The translations under genes were made by a program, and so were the position numbers. From Coturnix japonica (lineage: Eukaryota; Chordata; Aves; Galliformes; Phasianidae), in the NCBI RefSeq assembly GCF_001577835.2, contig NC_029516.1:94319091-94383090 (forward strand): a DNA stretch of 64,000 nt, read 5' to 3'. The notes under the pieces were generated by a model that saw only the letters and a program-made list of their open reading frames with translations, was not told the DNA's origin and did not search any database. Each line of letters begins with the position of its first letter. The stretch's first letter is position 1. Below, piece after piece: positions 1-12,526 of this stretch.

Positions 1-1517
1 GAATTTCTAGGTCTAACTAATTCTAGAAAACAAATCAGATGATTCCAGTTATACCTGAAACATTGGGTGAAAGGAACTTCAAAACTTCCAGGTAAATGTA
101 CAGTATTCACCCCATAGAATTTAGATTGTATAGAGCAGGTGAGTATTTTTTTTCCAAGTAATAAAATCACTAGAACATCCAGTTCTGAGTTAACCAAAGA
201 TGTTCACAACTCCAGGTCAAAGTCCCATACAGCTCTTCAGTAAAAGGGGGGAAAAAACATTCAGAGAATTTCAAATGTTTCAGCTTCTATTTTCGAAATG
301 ACATTTTCAGCTTCTGAATTCACAACAATGTTGTCATTTAAAACTGACCATAAAAAAAAAGGTTCACAAAAAAAGAGATGTAACATTCAGATCACCCAGT
401 AGCAATACCTTGCTTTATTTTCTCTTTCTTTGCTGCTAATGAGCCAACTTCAAACCCCAAACCATTAGTATTTTAGCTGTTACTGCTTTAAAGGAGAAGG
501 AATTCTTCCAAGAAATGCAACTCTTTAGCATGCAGCCACCTAATATTTTTCTGAGTTATATATAGCACCGGTTCTCTCTGGACAAATCTAGTGAGTGCTG
601 AACTCATTTACTCCAGAACGCTTTCAGCAAATACCAAGGATGGCCTCATTAGTATTCTGCAAAGGTTTCAGGATCAACAGTAGCATGCATAATAGTATTT
701 AATGACAGCGGGGCTTATTATCAGAACAATTTGGCCTCATCTGGCCCCTTTTGGCAAAATAGCATGCATAATAAGGTATGTTAATATTCGGCTCTTTGGC
801 AGGTCTTAGAAGATGAGACGGTACAGCTGGCAGGATGAAATGAGAGAAGCTGGAAGTGGAAGACCTGATTTCTACATATTAAATCATTTGACATTTGGTA
901 TCTGAAGGGAACACTGTTTGTTTAGAGCTAATATATAACTCGCCAATGATGACAACTTGTAATGACAGCTTTTATTATGGTCTGGTTAATCCTCAAATTC
1001 AGCCTTGTCCTTTTAGACCATCTGCCACCAATTTTTTGCTGTTGTTGTTAAGTGTCATGCACTTGAGATGTCGTAGCCATGCAAATACGGAGCATGTGTC
1101 CTGGTGCCTCTGTTCACAAGGAGCAGATCAAGAGATACGAGTGCAGATTATCAAATGGGCAAGCAGATGTTTTACCATAGATCACTCAGCATTCCCCTTA
1201 CGATGACACTCGATGGATGCTGGCTTGTCTGCAAGTCCAGTTGAAGTCATTTTTCTTTTCCACATTTCCAGGCATGGGAAAATGCCACTTTCTTTCCCTC
1301 TGAGTGAATGTGGCCTGTTTCTGCCAGAGAAATTACAAGCCTCTCTCTCTACAAACATCAAACACATGCCAGCAGCAATGATTCCTCCAAAGCCTGCGGT
1401 GATAACTAGGCGAAGTCATGTATATTCATCACAGGCACATCTGGTCAGTGTGGATGTGACGTTACTATTTCTGTCATGGTCCTCATGATGTCTGATGTCA
1501 CTCATTTTTGGTATAAA
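1..1517. other. Intergenic, AT-rich, possible regulatory block
   Basis: No exon I can support. A 14 bp motif TAGCATGCATAATA occurs at 681-694 and again at 760-773. The surrounding 640-800 looks non-repetitive. HUNK lies on this side in other vertebrates, so a distal 3' UTR or enhancer is possible. Confidence 0.4.
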
Positions 1518-2098
1518 ATCATAGAATCATGGAATCACTGAGGTTGGAAAAGACCTTAAAGATCATTGAGTCCAACCACAACCTAACCATACTACCCTAA
1601 CAAACAACCCTCTTCTAAATCATATCCCTGAGCACCACATCCAAACGGTTTTTAAACACATCCAGGGATGGTGACTCAACCACATTCCTGGAGAGCCCAT
1701 TCGAGTGCTTTACAACCCTTTCTGCAAATAAGTTTTTCCTGATATCAAACCTAAACTTACCCTGGTGCAACTTGAGGCCATTTTGCCTCGTCCTGTCACT
1801 TGTCACCAGTGGGAAGAGACCAACCCCACTCTCACTGTAAGCACCTTTCAGATACTGGAATAGAGCAATAAGGTCTCTCCTCAGCCTCCTTTTCCCCAGA
1901 CTAAACAGCCCCAGTTCCTTCAGTCTCTCCTCATAGGGCACATTCTCCAAGCCCTTCACAAGCCTTGTTGCCCTTCTTTCAACCTGCTCCAGCACCTCAG
2001 TGACCTCTCTGTACTGAGATGCCCAAAACTGAACACAATACTCGAGATGAGGCCTCACCAGTGCCAAGTACATGCAGGATGACTTCCCTAGTCCTGAT
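1518..2098 (-). mobile_element. CR1 LINE fragment, 3' end and RT C-terminus
   Basis: The minus-strand frame 2073-1615 is open for 152 codons and reads as CR1 ORF2 C-terminus ([46 protein letters not shown]). The 3' tail shows the atagaatcat repeats at the low-coordinate end. It is 5'-truncated next to an opposite-strand copy. Confidence 0.93.
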
Positions 2099-2109
2099 AC
2101 AAGCCAGGA

Positions 2110-2347
2110 TCATCAGACTGAGGCAGGGGAGGTTTAGATTCTATATTAGGAGGAAGTTTTTCACACAGAGGTTGGTGATGCACTGGAACAGGTTGCCCAA
2201 GGAGGCTGTGGATGCCCCATCCCTGCAGGCATTCAAGGCCAGGCTGGATGTGGCTCTGGGCAGCCTGGTCTGGTGGTTGGTGACCCTGCACACAGCAGGG
2301 TGGTTCACTGTGGTCCTTCTCAACCCAGGCCATTCTGTGATTCTATG
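2110..2347 (+). mobile_element. CR1 LINE 3' fragment
   Basis: It contains the ORF2 terminus ([20 protein letters not shown]) and the CR1 3' UTR ending cattctgtgattctatg. An A-rich stretch follows. Confidence 0.93.
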
Positions 2348-4349
2348 GGGGGAAAAAAAGTAAAAAAAGAAAAAGAAAAAGAAGAAAGCCTGTCTCTAAG
2401 GAGATTCAGCCTGGTTTGACAGAAGAGGGCAATATTTCTTTACATCTCTGTAGAGAAAAACTGCGTGTTATTTGAAAGATGAGTCTCTAAAGAGTATTTT
2501 GAGCCAGTTAATTTAAATGTAATAAATGCCCTCTGAATATGCCACTTAGTAAAAATATTAGGCAATGTTAAAGTAGATATTATAGTTACTTAATTGTTGT
2601 CAGCGTTAAATCATACTGACCCAAGGAACAACATATAGCCTTTTAACATACCACATAGATGATTGATTTTTGTGTATTATCTCAGGATTAAATCTGTAAA
2701 ACAGCAATGCAGGCTGAAAATGGTAAAACTGTAAAAATTGAACCTACTACTACTACAACATTATGGAATGTATTAAGTACATTAGTATCAATAAAATACC
2801 TTCGCAGGAATCCAGTGGATGAATCAGCACTAACAGTCTGGTCTTTCAAGAGATTTCTGCTTGAATGTACTATCCAACTTATATCCAACAGCCAAACAGG
2901 AAAAAAATATAATCACAGTTTATTAAGGAAATAAGATAATTAAGTACATATTTACTTTAAAAGCTCTGACTAGGCTGGCTTACTTCAAATTAATATTTTA
3001 TTACCCTTCTAAGATAGGGATGTCTGCTAAATTTGAGCCCTTATGACTGACGTATTTATATGTCCTGAGTGGCTTTCTTTATTTCTGTCTGAAGTAATAA
3101 CACGAGCATGAGTTTTTTTTCCCTTTCCTTCCTCTTCCTGCTAAAAGCTTATATTACCATTTGTCCTTCCCCATAGCTAGGCAGAAAAGCTTCTCTAGAG
3201 CTTAATGCAAGTGGTGGTGTAAATAGGTGTTGCAGTTTGCTCTACTCACTGCCAAAGAAAGATTCAAAGTGTTCTCTCATTTCCACATAAGATGATGATA
3301 TTGCTGCCAGCTTTGTCCACAGCTGCCCACAGTTAAACTCTTGTCCTACAAAAATCTTACTTACAGTTGAATCCTAGGAAGAAAATGGACGTTCAGTTGA
3401 GAAATAACAAATTTAATTAAATTATTTAATAAAGCCTGATGTGGTTCTTGGGGTGGCAGCAGCATCCTACTAAAGGCAGTGGGGAGGTTGGCCTCTATTC
3501 CTTAAACAGTCCAATACCTTCTGTTGGCAGCTGTTGTTACTTTTCAGATATTCTCTTGTGTAAAATGTGTCTTCCTAACAAGAGTGCACAGCAAAACATA
3601 TTTCCCTTAAGCCTACGTATACAAACACAACATTTATGAGATATGTTTCCTCTTTTTTTTTTCTTGAGTGATGTTCGTTCTGCAAATGCCAATGCCTTCA
3701 GTTGACGTAGTGCTCCTTAAAGAAATCAAAGAAAGGAGACAATGTGATCTGACAGAGAAAACATCTCTAAATATTAATAATAGTCTTTGGAATAAAACTC
3801 TGAAGTGTTTGACCTGTCCTTATGCTAAGAGTACACCAGATGCAGTGCATAATGAGATACTGCAGATGATTGGTTCTGAATAGTCTGAGAAGTAAAAGTA
3901 GGGTTTTTTCTTTGTCACAAAGGGCTTGGCATTATACTAATTTACTTCAACTGTACTGTATGTTGTTTTCTGTTGTTGTTGCTGTTGTAGCTTCTGTTCT
4001 TATTATGTAGTTATTTATGCAGTAAAACAAGTGGTGAAGACAGTGAAATGAGCATAACATTTTGAAGAAGGCTGTATATTGAGGAGTTGCAAATGTGCCA
4101 TTAACTGTTTAACACATTTCACATTCAAACACTGGTTGAAGGCCAAAATATGAAGATACAAAGTCAATTTTCTTACACTCAAAATAATCATTAAATGAAC
4201 GCATAAGGTAGAGAAGATCTTGGGGCAGAGTAAAGACTGATGCAAAAATATATTTTTTATATAAACATGGATACAGAACTAGAGAAATTCTGTTGTTAAT
4301 AGATAGACGCTTGAAATAGATATTGCTTTTATGTTTTATTGTAAAGTCC
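2348..4349. other. Intergenic, nothing recognised
   Basis: AT-rich, with only short chance frames and small homopolymer runs. Confidence 0.5.
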
Positions 4350-4760
4350 TCTTCCTATGAGGAAAGGTTGAGGGAACTGGGCTTGTTTAGCTTGGAGAAG
4401 ACACTGGGGAGACCTCATTGCAGCCTTTCAGTACTTGAAGTGAGCATATAAACAGGTGGGGGAATGTCTGTTTACAAGGGTGGATAGTGACAGGACAAGG
4501 AGGAATGGTTTTATACTGAGACAGGGGAGGTTTAGGTTAGATATTAGGAGGAAGTTTTTCACTCAAAGGGTGGTGATGCACTCGAACAGGTTGTCCAAGG
4601 AGGCTGTGGATGCCCCATCCCTGGAGGCATTCAAGGCCAGGCTGGATGTGGCTCTGGGCAGCCTGGGCTGGTGGTTGGTGACCCTGCACATAGCAGGGGG
4701 TTGAAACTGGACGATTATTGTGGTCCTTTCCAACCCAGGACATTCTGTGATTCTACGATC
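4350..4760 (+). mobile_element. CR1 LINE 3' fragment
   Basis: It runs from the GLFSLEK-like region to the 3' tail ttctgtgattctacg. Related to the copy at 2110 (same [20 protein letters not shown] wording). Confidence 0.92.
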
Positions 4761-4844
4761 TTAGTAAATCCTTGCTTACATGTTCGAACAGACATATGTA
4801 GTTGGCACTTAGGACTTCCACGTGCTTTGTTGTTGAGGGAAGAG

Positions 4845-5103
4845 ACTATCTCACTCTATATTGCACTGGTGCAGCCTCATGTTGAGTACTGTCTGCAGTC
4901 TGGGGCACTGCAGTGCAAAAAGGACATTAAACAGTTAGAGAGCATCCAAGAGAGAGCTACAGAATGGTGAAGGGTCTGGAGGACAAGACATAAAAGGAGC
5001 AGCTGAGTCCCCTCAGTGTGTCCAGCCCAGAGCAGAGGAGCTGAGGGGAGGCCTCACGGAAGCTGCAGCTCCTCGCAGGGAGCAGAGGGGCGCACTAGAG
5101 ACA
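4845..5103 (+). mobile_element. CR1 LINE internal fragment (different subfamily)
   Basis: It encodes [20 protein letters not shown] and the downstream region corresponding to LFSPEKRRLRG. The 3' end is missing. Confidence 0.8.
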
Positions 5104-5182
5104 CATAGAATCAGAGTTGTAGAATGGCTCAGGTTGGAAGGGACCTTAAAGATCACCTGGTTCTAATCCCCTGACAAATGTT
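5104..5182 (-). mobile_element. CR1 3'-end fragment
   Basis: The plus strand reads catagaatcag...ggctcaggttggaagggacc, the reverse complement of a CR1 tail. Confidence 0.85.
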
Positions 5183-5594
5183 GTAGGCCAAAGAAATGTC
5201 ATTTATAACTTAGTATATATTTAAAAAACATTCTTCTGCTTCTTTTGGGGAAAGAAATTAAAAACTTCCAAATGAATAGTTCAGCCTTCATCTGTGTGGG
5301 TTTTCTTTTGTTGTTTGATGAGTAAGATCCTAAAGAAGAACTGGCTGCCCTTTTCAGGTAGCGTTTAATGCAGAGTGTTTTTTCACCTGTTAATAGATTT
5401 CCATCACATTACTCATGTTCTGAGGTACACATCACGGTAGCCTGTCCTGAATATCAAGCATAATATATAAAAACAGGACTGTCTACTGATCTTGCATTTA
5501 ATTATGTCTAATAATGCTTAAATATAACAACTGAGCGTAATTAGAATCAAGAGCAAACAGCTTACTTCTGATTTCACAGCTTTTTTTTTTTTTT

Positions 5595-5605
5595 GTGTGT
5601 GTGTG
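5595..5605. repeat. Short GT run after a T14 tract
   Basis: T14 at 5581-5594 followed by gtgtgtgtgtg. Confidence 0.9.
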
Positions 5606-5806
5606 AAGTTGCCTTTGAGATACTGAATAAAATGAATCAATCAGAATATTTTAACATATTGATGCTTTCGAAGTAGCTTAGAATGACCAGTAATTCCAAA
5701 CCTATTTAGAAACAGGCTCTAATTAAGCCATTTATGACAGTAAGCCAATATCAGTGTTTACATAGAAAGCTGCGTCTTGTCTCCAGTGTCAGTCCTGTGG
5801 GGGGTA

Positions 5807-6012
5807 ATCATAGAATCACAGAACAGCTTGGGTTGGAAGGGGCCTCCTAGCCCACCCAGCCCCAACCCCTGCCTTGGGCAGGGCTGCCCCCACCAGCTCA
5901 GGCTGCCCAGGGCCCCAAACAACCTGGCTGCCCAGGGCCCCAAACAACCTGGCCTTGAGCACCTCCAAGGATGGAGCACCACAGCTTCTATGGGCAACCA
6001 CACATTCCAGTA
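5807..6012 (-). mobile_element. CR1 3' fragment with internal duplication
   Basis: The tail atcatagaatcacag starts the low end, followed by the reverse complement of the CR1 ORF2 terminus. A 25 bp unit is duplicated at 5901-5925 and 5926-5950. Confidence 0.9.
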
Positions 6013-6880
6013 CGTAAGGGCAATGTCCTGCCACAACTGAATACTGAAATGGAGTGCTCCTTGAAGACACTCTCTGTCTCAGTCTGGTCTCTTGTTTTCA
6101 CTCCTACCTCGGCATGCAGCAGGCTTAGACCTTTGAACTCAAGAAAATCTCCCTCTTCAGATGTAAGAAGAGCCTCTTGTATCCTATCTTAGGTGGCAAA
6201 AAGCTGGCACTATGGTGAAAGCACTAGACCATATCCAGCCCTCTTGGGCTCATCCTCTGAGATGGATGTTGGACTGCTACCTGAACTTTTTCCTTTGGTT
6301 CCCTCTCTGCAAACAGAAAATGAGACTTCATTGCATGTAGAGATAGCTTGAATTTAATAAATTAATTATATCCTCTGCCAGCATAATTACAGTAGCTGAG
6401 AGACACAAATGTCTCAACTCAGAGATCAAACATATTTTTGCACTTACATTTGTGTTTTCTAGTCCTCCTTTAAACCAGCTTCCAGAAGAGTATGCAAACA
6501 GAATCTCAGGTGGCTCAAGGTCCTGCCTTTAGTACTGGGCAATTACCCTTTTGTTCAAGCCATGCTGAGCTCTATGATATCAGAGCCACACTCTACCAGC
6601 ACCCACACATGACACTTCAAAGCTTGTTTGTTCAGTCTTTACAGGCTGATTTTGTATCTCTGCCTGGAATGTGACCTTACTCTACCAGTTGGGAGTACCC
6701 TGGAACAGTGGATTTCCAGCCCAGCACAGCTACCTTCAGCAGCATGCAGCTATCTGAGGTAGCTTTCTGTCTAAGACATCTCTTAATAAAGCATTTATAA
6801 ACCTAGTGACAAAGACTAAAAGAAAATCAGGTCACTCAAGGATTTTTCACACTACCCTGAACATGATTAATGTGATGAAT

Positions 6881-6930
6881 TAGATGAACTTTGAAGCCCG
6901 TTCCAACCCAAGTCATTGTATGATCCTATG
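6881..6930 (+). mobile_element. Old CR1 3'-end fragment
   Basis: tagatgaactttgaagcccg then ttccaacccaagtcattg resembles the CR1 end gatctttaaggtcccttccaac, but diverged. Confidence 0.6.
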
Positions 6931-7054
6931 GTCATTAGAGAAATGTACATGAGGAAAGACCAGATAGTCTTGGGCTATTTTACACTAGATGATCCACAGA
7001 TGTCCTTTACAGAGTGAAGCATAAAATACATGTAAATGTTTGTTGCTGCATGTT

Positions 7055-7088
7055 GGGGCGGCAGGGGGTGGGGGGGATGGGGGGAGGG
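7055..7088 (+). repeat. G-run cluster (G-quadruplex-like)
   Basis: Five runs of three to seven Gs with short spacers (G4, G5, G7, G6, G3) fit the intramolecular G-quadruplex pattern on the plus strand. Confidence 0.8.
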
Positions 7089-7336
7089 TTGTTTTATTTT
7101 TAATCTGTCTAACCCCTGTCTTTCAATGGGACTTTGATTCGACTTCTTAGGAAAAGCAGTGAAAAACCTTAATTAAAATTTTGCAGCTCCCTGGACATCT
7201 GTTCTCAAGTGTTATATAAAATATTACACATCGTTATAAGTATACATTCATGTTTTATTTTAGACACATTAGTAATTGGGATTTTATAGGGCCATAGAGA
7301 TTTAAGCATACGGTTGCAGTAATAGAGGCGTGTGAG

Positions 7337-7352
7337 CACACACACACACACA
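7337..7352. repeat. (CA)8 microsatellite
   Basis: Uninterrupted CA dinucleotide repeat. Confidence 0.9.
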
Positions 7353-8084
7353 AATTTCTACTGTAGACTTCAGTATACATATGTATGTCTGTGTAGAATT
7401 TTCTGACATTTAAAATATATGTATATATATTTGGAAAGGCTTTTTGGCAAAGAAGCAGTCAACTTTCCCATTTACGATGTGTGCCTTCTTCTAATGCTTG
7501 TGCTAGACTCACCATTGCTCTTGCCACTGCAGAAATGATTCAGATGCCCTGTATGAGAGGGTATTCAGGGACAGTAATAACCCACAGCACTTTTCATCCT
7601 GTTTGGTGCTCTATAAATGGATATCTGCTACAAGGCATGCTATTAAAGCATCTCTTAAAGATGTGTTTGTAACCGCTAGTCAGTTAGGACTCATGCTGTG
7701 TCCAGTGCATCCATCCATTACAGCCAATGCTGCAATATTTAAAATGTTGGAAAGAAGACTGTGAAGGCTCATCATCTGTTTATTCATCTGCTCTGAATGA
7801 TTCAGCTGATGTGCTTTTTTCCCCCAGATGCATGTTCCTATAGGCCTCTGTACTACAGCCCAAAAGCTGACGGTGAGGAACTGTCCAGGACAGTAGTAGC
7901 TAAAGAAAGATCTCCATGTTTCCTTCTATGTCGTGTCATGTCAGACTACACAGGACAACAAATGTAGCAAGTCTACCATTCCACAGATTCTGTCAGATCG
8001 GTTCGTTATTGAACTTTGGACTTTCCCCAGTCTCCTATCCCTCTTTGTTTTCATTCTTTTTCCCTTTGGGCTCCAGAAAATTCT

Positions 8085-8240
8085 GCCCAGGGTGGTGGTG
8101 CAGTCACTGTCCCTGGAGGTGTTCCAGAGCCGTGTGGATGTGGCACTGAGGTACATGGGCAGTGGGCATGGTGGGGATGGGCTGATGGCTGGACTGGGTG
8201 ATCTTAGTGGTCTTCTCCAACCTTAGTGATTTCATGATCG
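8085..8240 (+). mobile_element. CR1 3' fragment
   Basis: It encodes LPRVVVQSLSLEVFQSRVDVA and continues into the tail (gatcttagtggtcttctccaa). Same subfamily as the copies at 23175 and 29630. Confidence 0.9.
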
Positions 8241-11200
8241 TCTTCCCAACATGTGCAGATGCAGAAAGCTGTCCAGCTTACCAGAACAAACATGAAATGG
8301 AGACAGTCTGATGTTACTGACTCACTGAATAAGGAACACTTTATCTGAAACAAGCAGGTTCAATGACCTTATTATCCAACTCAGTGCACAGAACATAGGA
8401 AAGAACACAGGTTAGATTCAAGGTGCATTGCCCTGGAGCTGACATCCTTGTGGGCTTGTGGTCAATAAGTCCACAATGACTTCCAGGAAGATCTGACTTA
8501 CTTCTTCAGTGCTGCCTGGAACACAGCTGCAAGCCTTCACACCTCTGGGGGCCATCTGAGCTGGTGTTCTCCTGTGTTTTCTGAAAAACACCTGGTGCCT
8601 GAGGATTAAATTCTGTCTCACAGGACTGTGATATTCTAGACAGACTTTTTTGTAATCATTTTTTTCAAATTAGACTTTCTTGGAATTCTGCATCTTGTTG
8701 AGGAAAATTGAGAATATTTATGACTTTGGTCTACTTTGGGGTCAAAACAAACAGAAGAAAATATATGCAGCTCAGATGTCCTTCTTTCTAGCCTGTTTAA
8801 GCACTTGTGATAACTAAAAATAGAAATGATCTTTGCTGCTCAGGAGAATAAAAGACTCCTTACAATAAGTCTGTCCTACCAAGCAGAAAAGAAGAAATAA
8901 ATCCACATGAATAAATAATAATAATTTAAAAAAAAAAAAACAAAAAAAACCAACAAAAAGTCAAACTTAAGATTTCATTTTGAATATTATCTTGGCAGCA
9001 CATAAATCAAGCCCTAGATCACTGGATTGTGTCCTTTGTGATATATAAAGTTCACAAACAGTGTGCTTAGGTCTGAACTACCAAAATCTGCATTTTCCAA
9101 AGCAGGGACTCGGAGTCTACAAGCCAGATTGAGCTGCCAGTGGATAGACTTGAGAAGTACATGAGCTCTGGGTAGTCTCAGGTAGAAGTCTGATGTAGAT
9201 TACGTCCGTAAGATATGTTAGCATACAGTCTGTGGGACACAGTGAGCTATCATATATGTATGTCTCAAGTTCTGGATTTGTCTTCAGCAGGACAAGGTTT
9301 CACAAAATGTCTGCTTTTCCCCTTTGGTGGCCAAAGGGGAAATCGCATGTCTCTGTTGTGTTACTGCCTTGTAGCTAGCACATCTCTGCACTGGCTGTAT
9401 CTGTATCAATAGAGGTCCTTTATTTAGTGCTGTATACCATAATGTTTCACAAAAGCACGCAAAATTTTTTCCTGTTCTTATTTCTCAAGTGCTCTCATAA
9501 GTCAGAGACAAGAAAAGGGTCAGATGAGGAAGGATTCCCACTGCTAAAGTTACCTCAAGGAATTTCAGTGAGGTTTTTAAAGTTCCCCATCCACAATGAG
9601 AGGTCTGTCCAGTGAATTTGTATAGCTACATGACTCAGTTAGGGTTTGGAGCTCCTCAATCTTGTATCTGGGCTTAATGGATTTTCAAAGCTTCCACCTC
9701 ATTGATGTAGCTTCTATGTAGATGTGGTGCTAGGAAATTGGAGCCAGCACCAGTTTTGGGCCATCCGTGTGCTTCATGCCACTATGTTTTAATTTGTATT
9801 ACACAACAGGTGAGGAAAATCCGTCTTAATAGCATTCTATCATGGGAAACAGATGTCTCTGGGTATGATATACTACACAAGGGAATGAATGAATCAGATA
9901 TAGTGAGATGCCTTGCTCTATGAAAAGGGATTAAAACACAAGGGAGACTCACCTCTTCAAACCTGGAAGATGATACTGGAATCAGTGAAACTGCTTGAGC
10001 AGATTTGCTGTGCACAATTTAGCGATTTGAAGACTGCTTTATCCAAGCAGTGTGTGGTTGCTGAGGACTAGCTATGCCACCAAGAGGAGGTAAATTCCTT
10101 ATTTCTTCACCCAAGGCATCACTCTGGCCCCAGTGCTGAAGGTCCTTACATAGCAGACCAACCCCAGCACCAGTGGTGATGGAGCAGGAGCTCTCCTCAG
10201 CCCTAAAGCCACCAGTCAGCAGGCAGAGTTGCAGGATGCAGGTCATACACTGGCAGTGGGAGAGGGGGTGAGATGTGTGCATCTACCCACTAGGGAAGAA
10301 AGCAGCTTGTTTCAGGCAGAAGAGGACATGGCAAGCCTGACCTAAATCTGTGATGGCTCCGGTGCAGCAGACTGGAAACTCAGTGGCAGCTCCATATAAA
10401 TTAAAAACGGGGCAGGCTTTTGTTGGATCGTGGAAATGATTAGCATGTAACATGACTGTGTCTTACTTAATTGTGTTAATTGAATGTTCCCACATCACAT
10501 TTCATATTCAGATCACTGCTGAATACTGTATGGAAAAATAGCCACACAGACAGGAGATGAATGTCTAGCCTGTCAGGGAGAGAAATACAAAGAATTTCTG
10601 ATTGTGAAGGCATAAGAATACATCCAGAGTGATTCTGTACATTGTATGTTTCCACTAAAATGATGAATAGGTAAATAGCCAGGTCATAATTTTTCTTGCT
10701 GTGTTCCAGAGTTAACTCCTGCATGCATTGTTCAGGAAGACTGAAAAGGACTCATCATGAGGCTGCTTGCAGGTTCAATCAGGCCTTGCTGATAGATGTT
10801 AAAGTGGCTTTCTCCAGGTCACATTTCAGGATTTTCTTTACAACATCATAAGCCAAAAATTAGAACTGGCTAAGAACAGGTATTTTGCATATTCATAAGT
10901 ACACTCTAAATCTTCTTAGACCTCTACAGTTCTCTAAGCCTTAGAGGGTAATTTTGCTGAGAATGTTATTTTTGACATTAAGGCTGTCATAGGCATTTTA
11001 ACTGGAATAACTAGTAGCTGTTTGGTGCTAGGCCGGGTATTTTATGGGAACCAATTTTCTTATGAATATGCTGATCAAGTTTGCAAGTAGGCAATAGTTT
11101 AAATCCTCCATCAAGCTCTACACAGACAAATATAAACCCACTTGTAAGGGAGAAATATTTTTTCCTGACAATCACAATGACTGGCTACTTCAACACAAGC

Positions 11201-12431
11201 TCTTTGTTGTCTGATTGAAAGATCAAGTCAACAAGTTCAAGCCAGTATGACTGCTCAGATCAATCCACCGTGTTCCACTGCATGATTTCCTAAATGAACC
11301 CATAATTACTTAAAATTGATGGATCTGAAAAGCATTTCTACTCCAGTATTTTTTTTAACTTTAGAAATTACCGTTCTCATGCCTGGATATCAATTTTCAG
11401 GCAGCTACCACAGAAAAATGCTTAACCATGATGACCTAATGAGGGTTTCCAAGCCTATATAAAATGTGCCTGCAGTATAGGTGTCATTAGCCAGGCGTCT
11501 TAAGTTGCAGGGACAGAAAACCTGAAGCAGAATTTCTGGAATGGGCATGAATGCCTAAGCTTTGTCTGTGGTTAAGGTATGATAAGCTGAGCAGGTGGCT
11601 GCTCCTCACAGTTAAGTCAGAGGAGTGCAGGGGTGGTCTCTTCTCTCTCTCTGTCGTTTGCAGTCAGAGGGATGTTGGGGCTCAGATGGATTAGCAACCA
11701 TAATTCCTTTTCCAGCTGAACTGCTCAGCAGCGTCTTCTGCACCCTATGAATAAGGACCTCTCATGGAGGTCTTCCAGGCTCTTTTATTTATTACATACC
11801 CTGGACACAGAGGCAATTTACAGAAGCCAAGACACTGACACAGTCCTGCTAGGTCTCTAACAGACACAAGGCTCTCAAGCATGTACGAAATTTTGTGTGC
11901 CCTTACAAAGCTGACTATGGTTGAGTAAGCCTTTAGTTCGAGTTAATGGACTGAGTTCATGCAGCACTGCAGTCCTTAATGTCAGACATAGGGAGAAAGT
12001 AAAGTTTTTCCCCAGAAAACCATAAATGAATGACTACTGTGGGGTCTGTTGAGGATTGTCTCCAAAGAGAAATGGAATATTTTCCTCATGGTGAATCACA
12101 AGAGAATGTTACTATATCCTGTTTCTTGCATAATCTATATATAGAACAATGAAAGGAATGACTAGTCAACTGTTTGACCTCAGTTTGGGGAAAAAATCTC
12201 TCGAGAAACATCAAGAACTCACCCCATTAAGCATACAGGAAAATGTCACAGACCTGGAACCTTAATTATATGCTCATGTCATCCTACTAGAGAGAAAAGC
12301 TTCAGATGTCTGAAAAAAAAGAAAAGTATTTGACTGGAAGGGCTTGTTCGTGCTCACATAGCACTTTCCAACAGCCATTCCTTTCTTATTTTTTCTTGTT
12401 CTTTTTTTGTTTTTTTAGCTTTTGAAAAACA
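8241..12431. other. Intergenic, nothing recognised
   Basis: Over 4 kb with no clear CR1, exon or RNA gene. Small A-rich tracts only. Confidence 0.5.
8920..8959. repeat. A-rich low-complexity tract
   Basis: An AAT run then A13 and A8 tracts. No element recognised beside it. Confidence 0.85.
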
Positions 12432-12472
12432 AACTGAGGTCCCTTCCAACCCTTAAGATTCAGTGATTCTGG
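12432..12472 (+). mobile_element. CR1 3'-end stub
   Basis: aaactgaggtcccttccaac then ccttaagattcagtgattct is the terminal part of a CR1. Confidence 0.75.
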
Positions 12473-12526
12473 GGAAAAAGAAAAAAAAAAAAGAAAAGAA
12501 AAGAAAAAAAAAAAACCAAAAAACAG
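12473..12526. repeat. A-rich (GAAAA)n-like tract following a CR1 stub
   Basis: Gs and A-runs directly follow the CR1 end. CR1 elements normally lack poly(A) tails, so this is either an expanded tail or independent simple sequence. Confidence 0.8.

Larger units (their letters stand above)
6013..8084. other. Intergenic
   Basis: Apart from the CR1 stub, G-run cluster and CA repeat listed separately, I see nothing recognisable. Confidence 0.5.
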
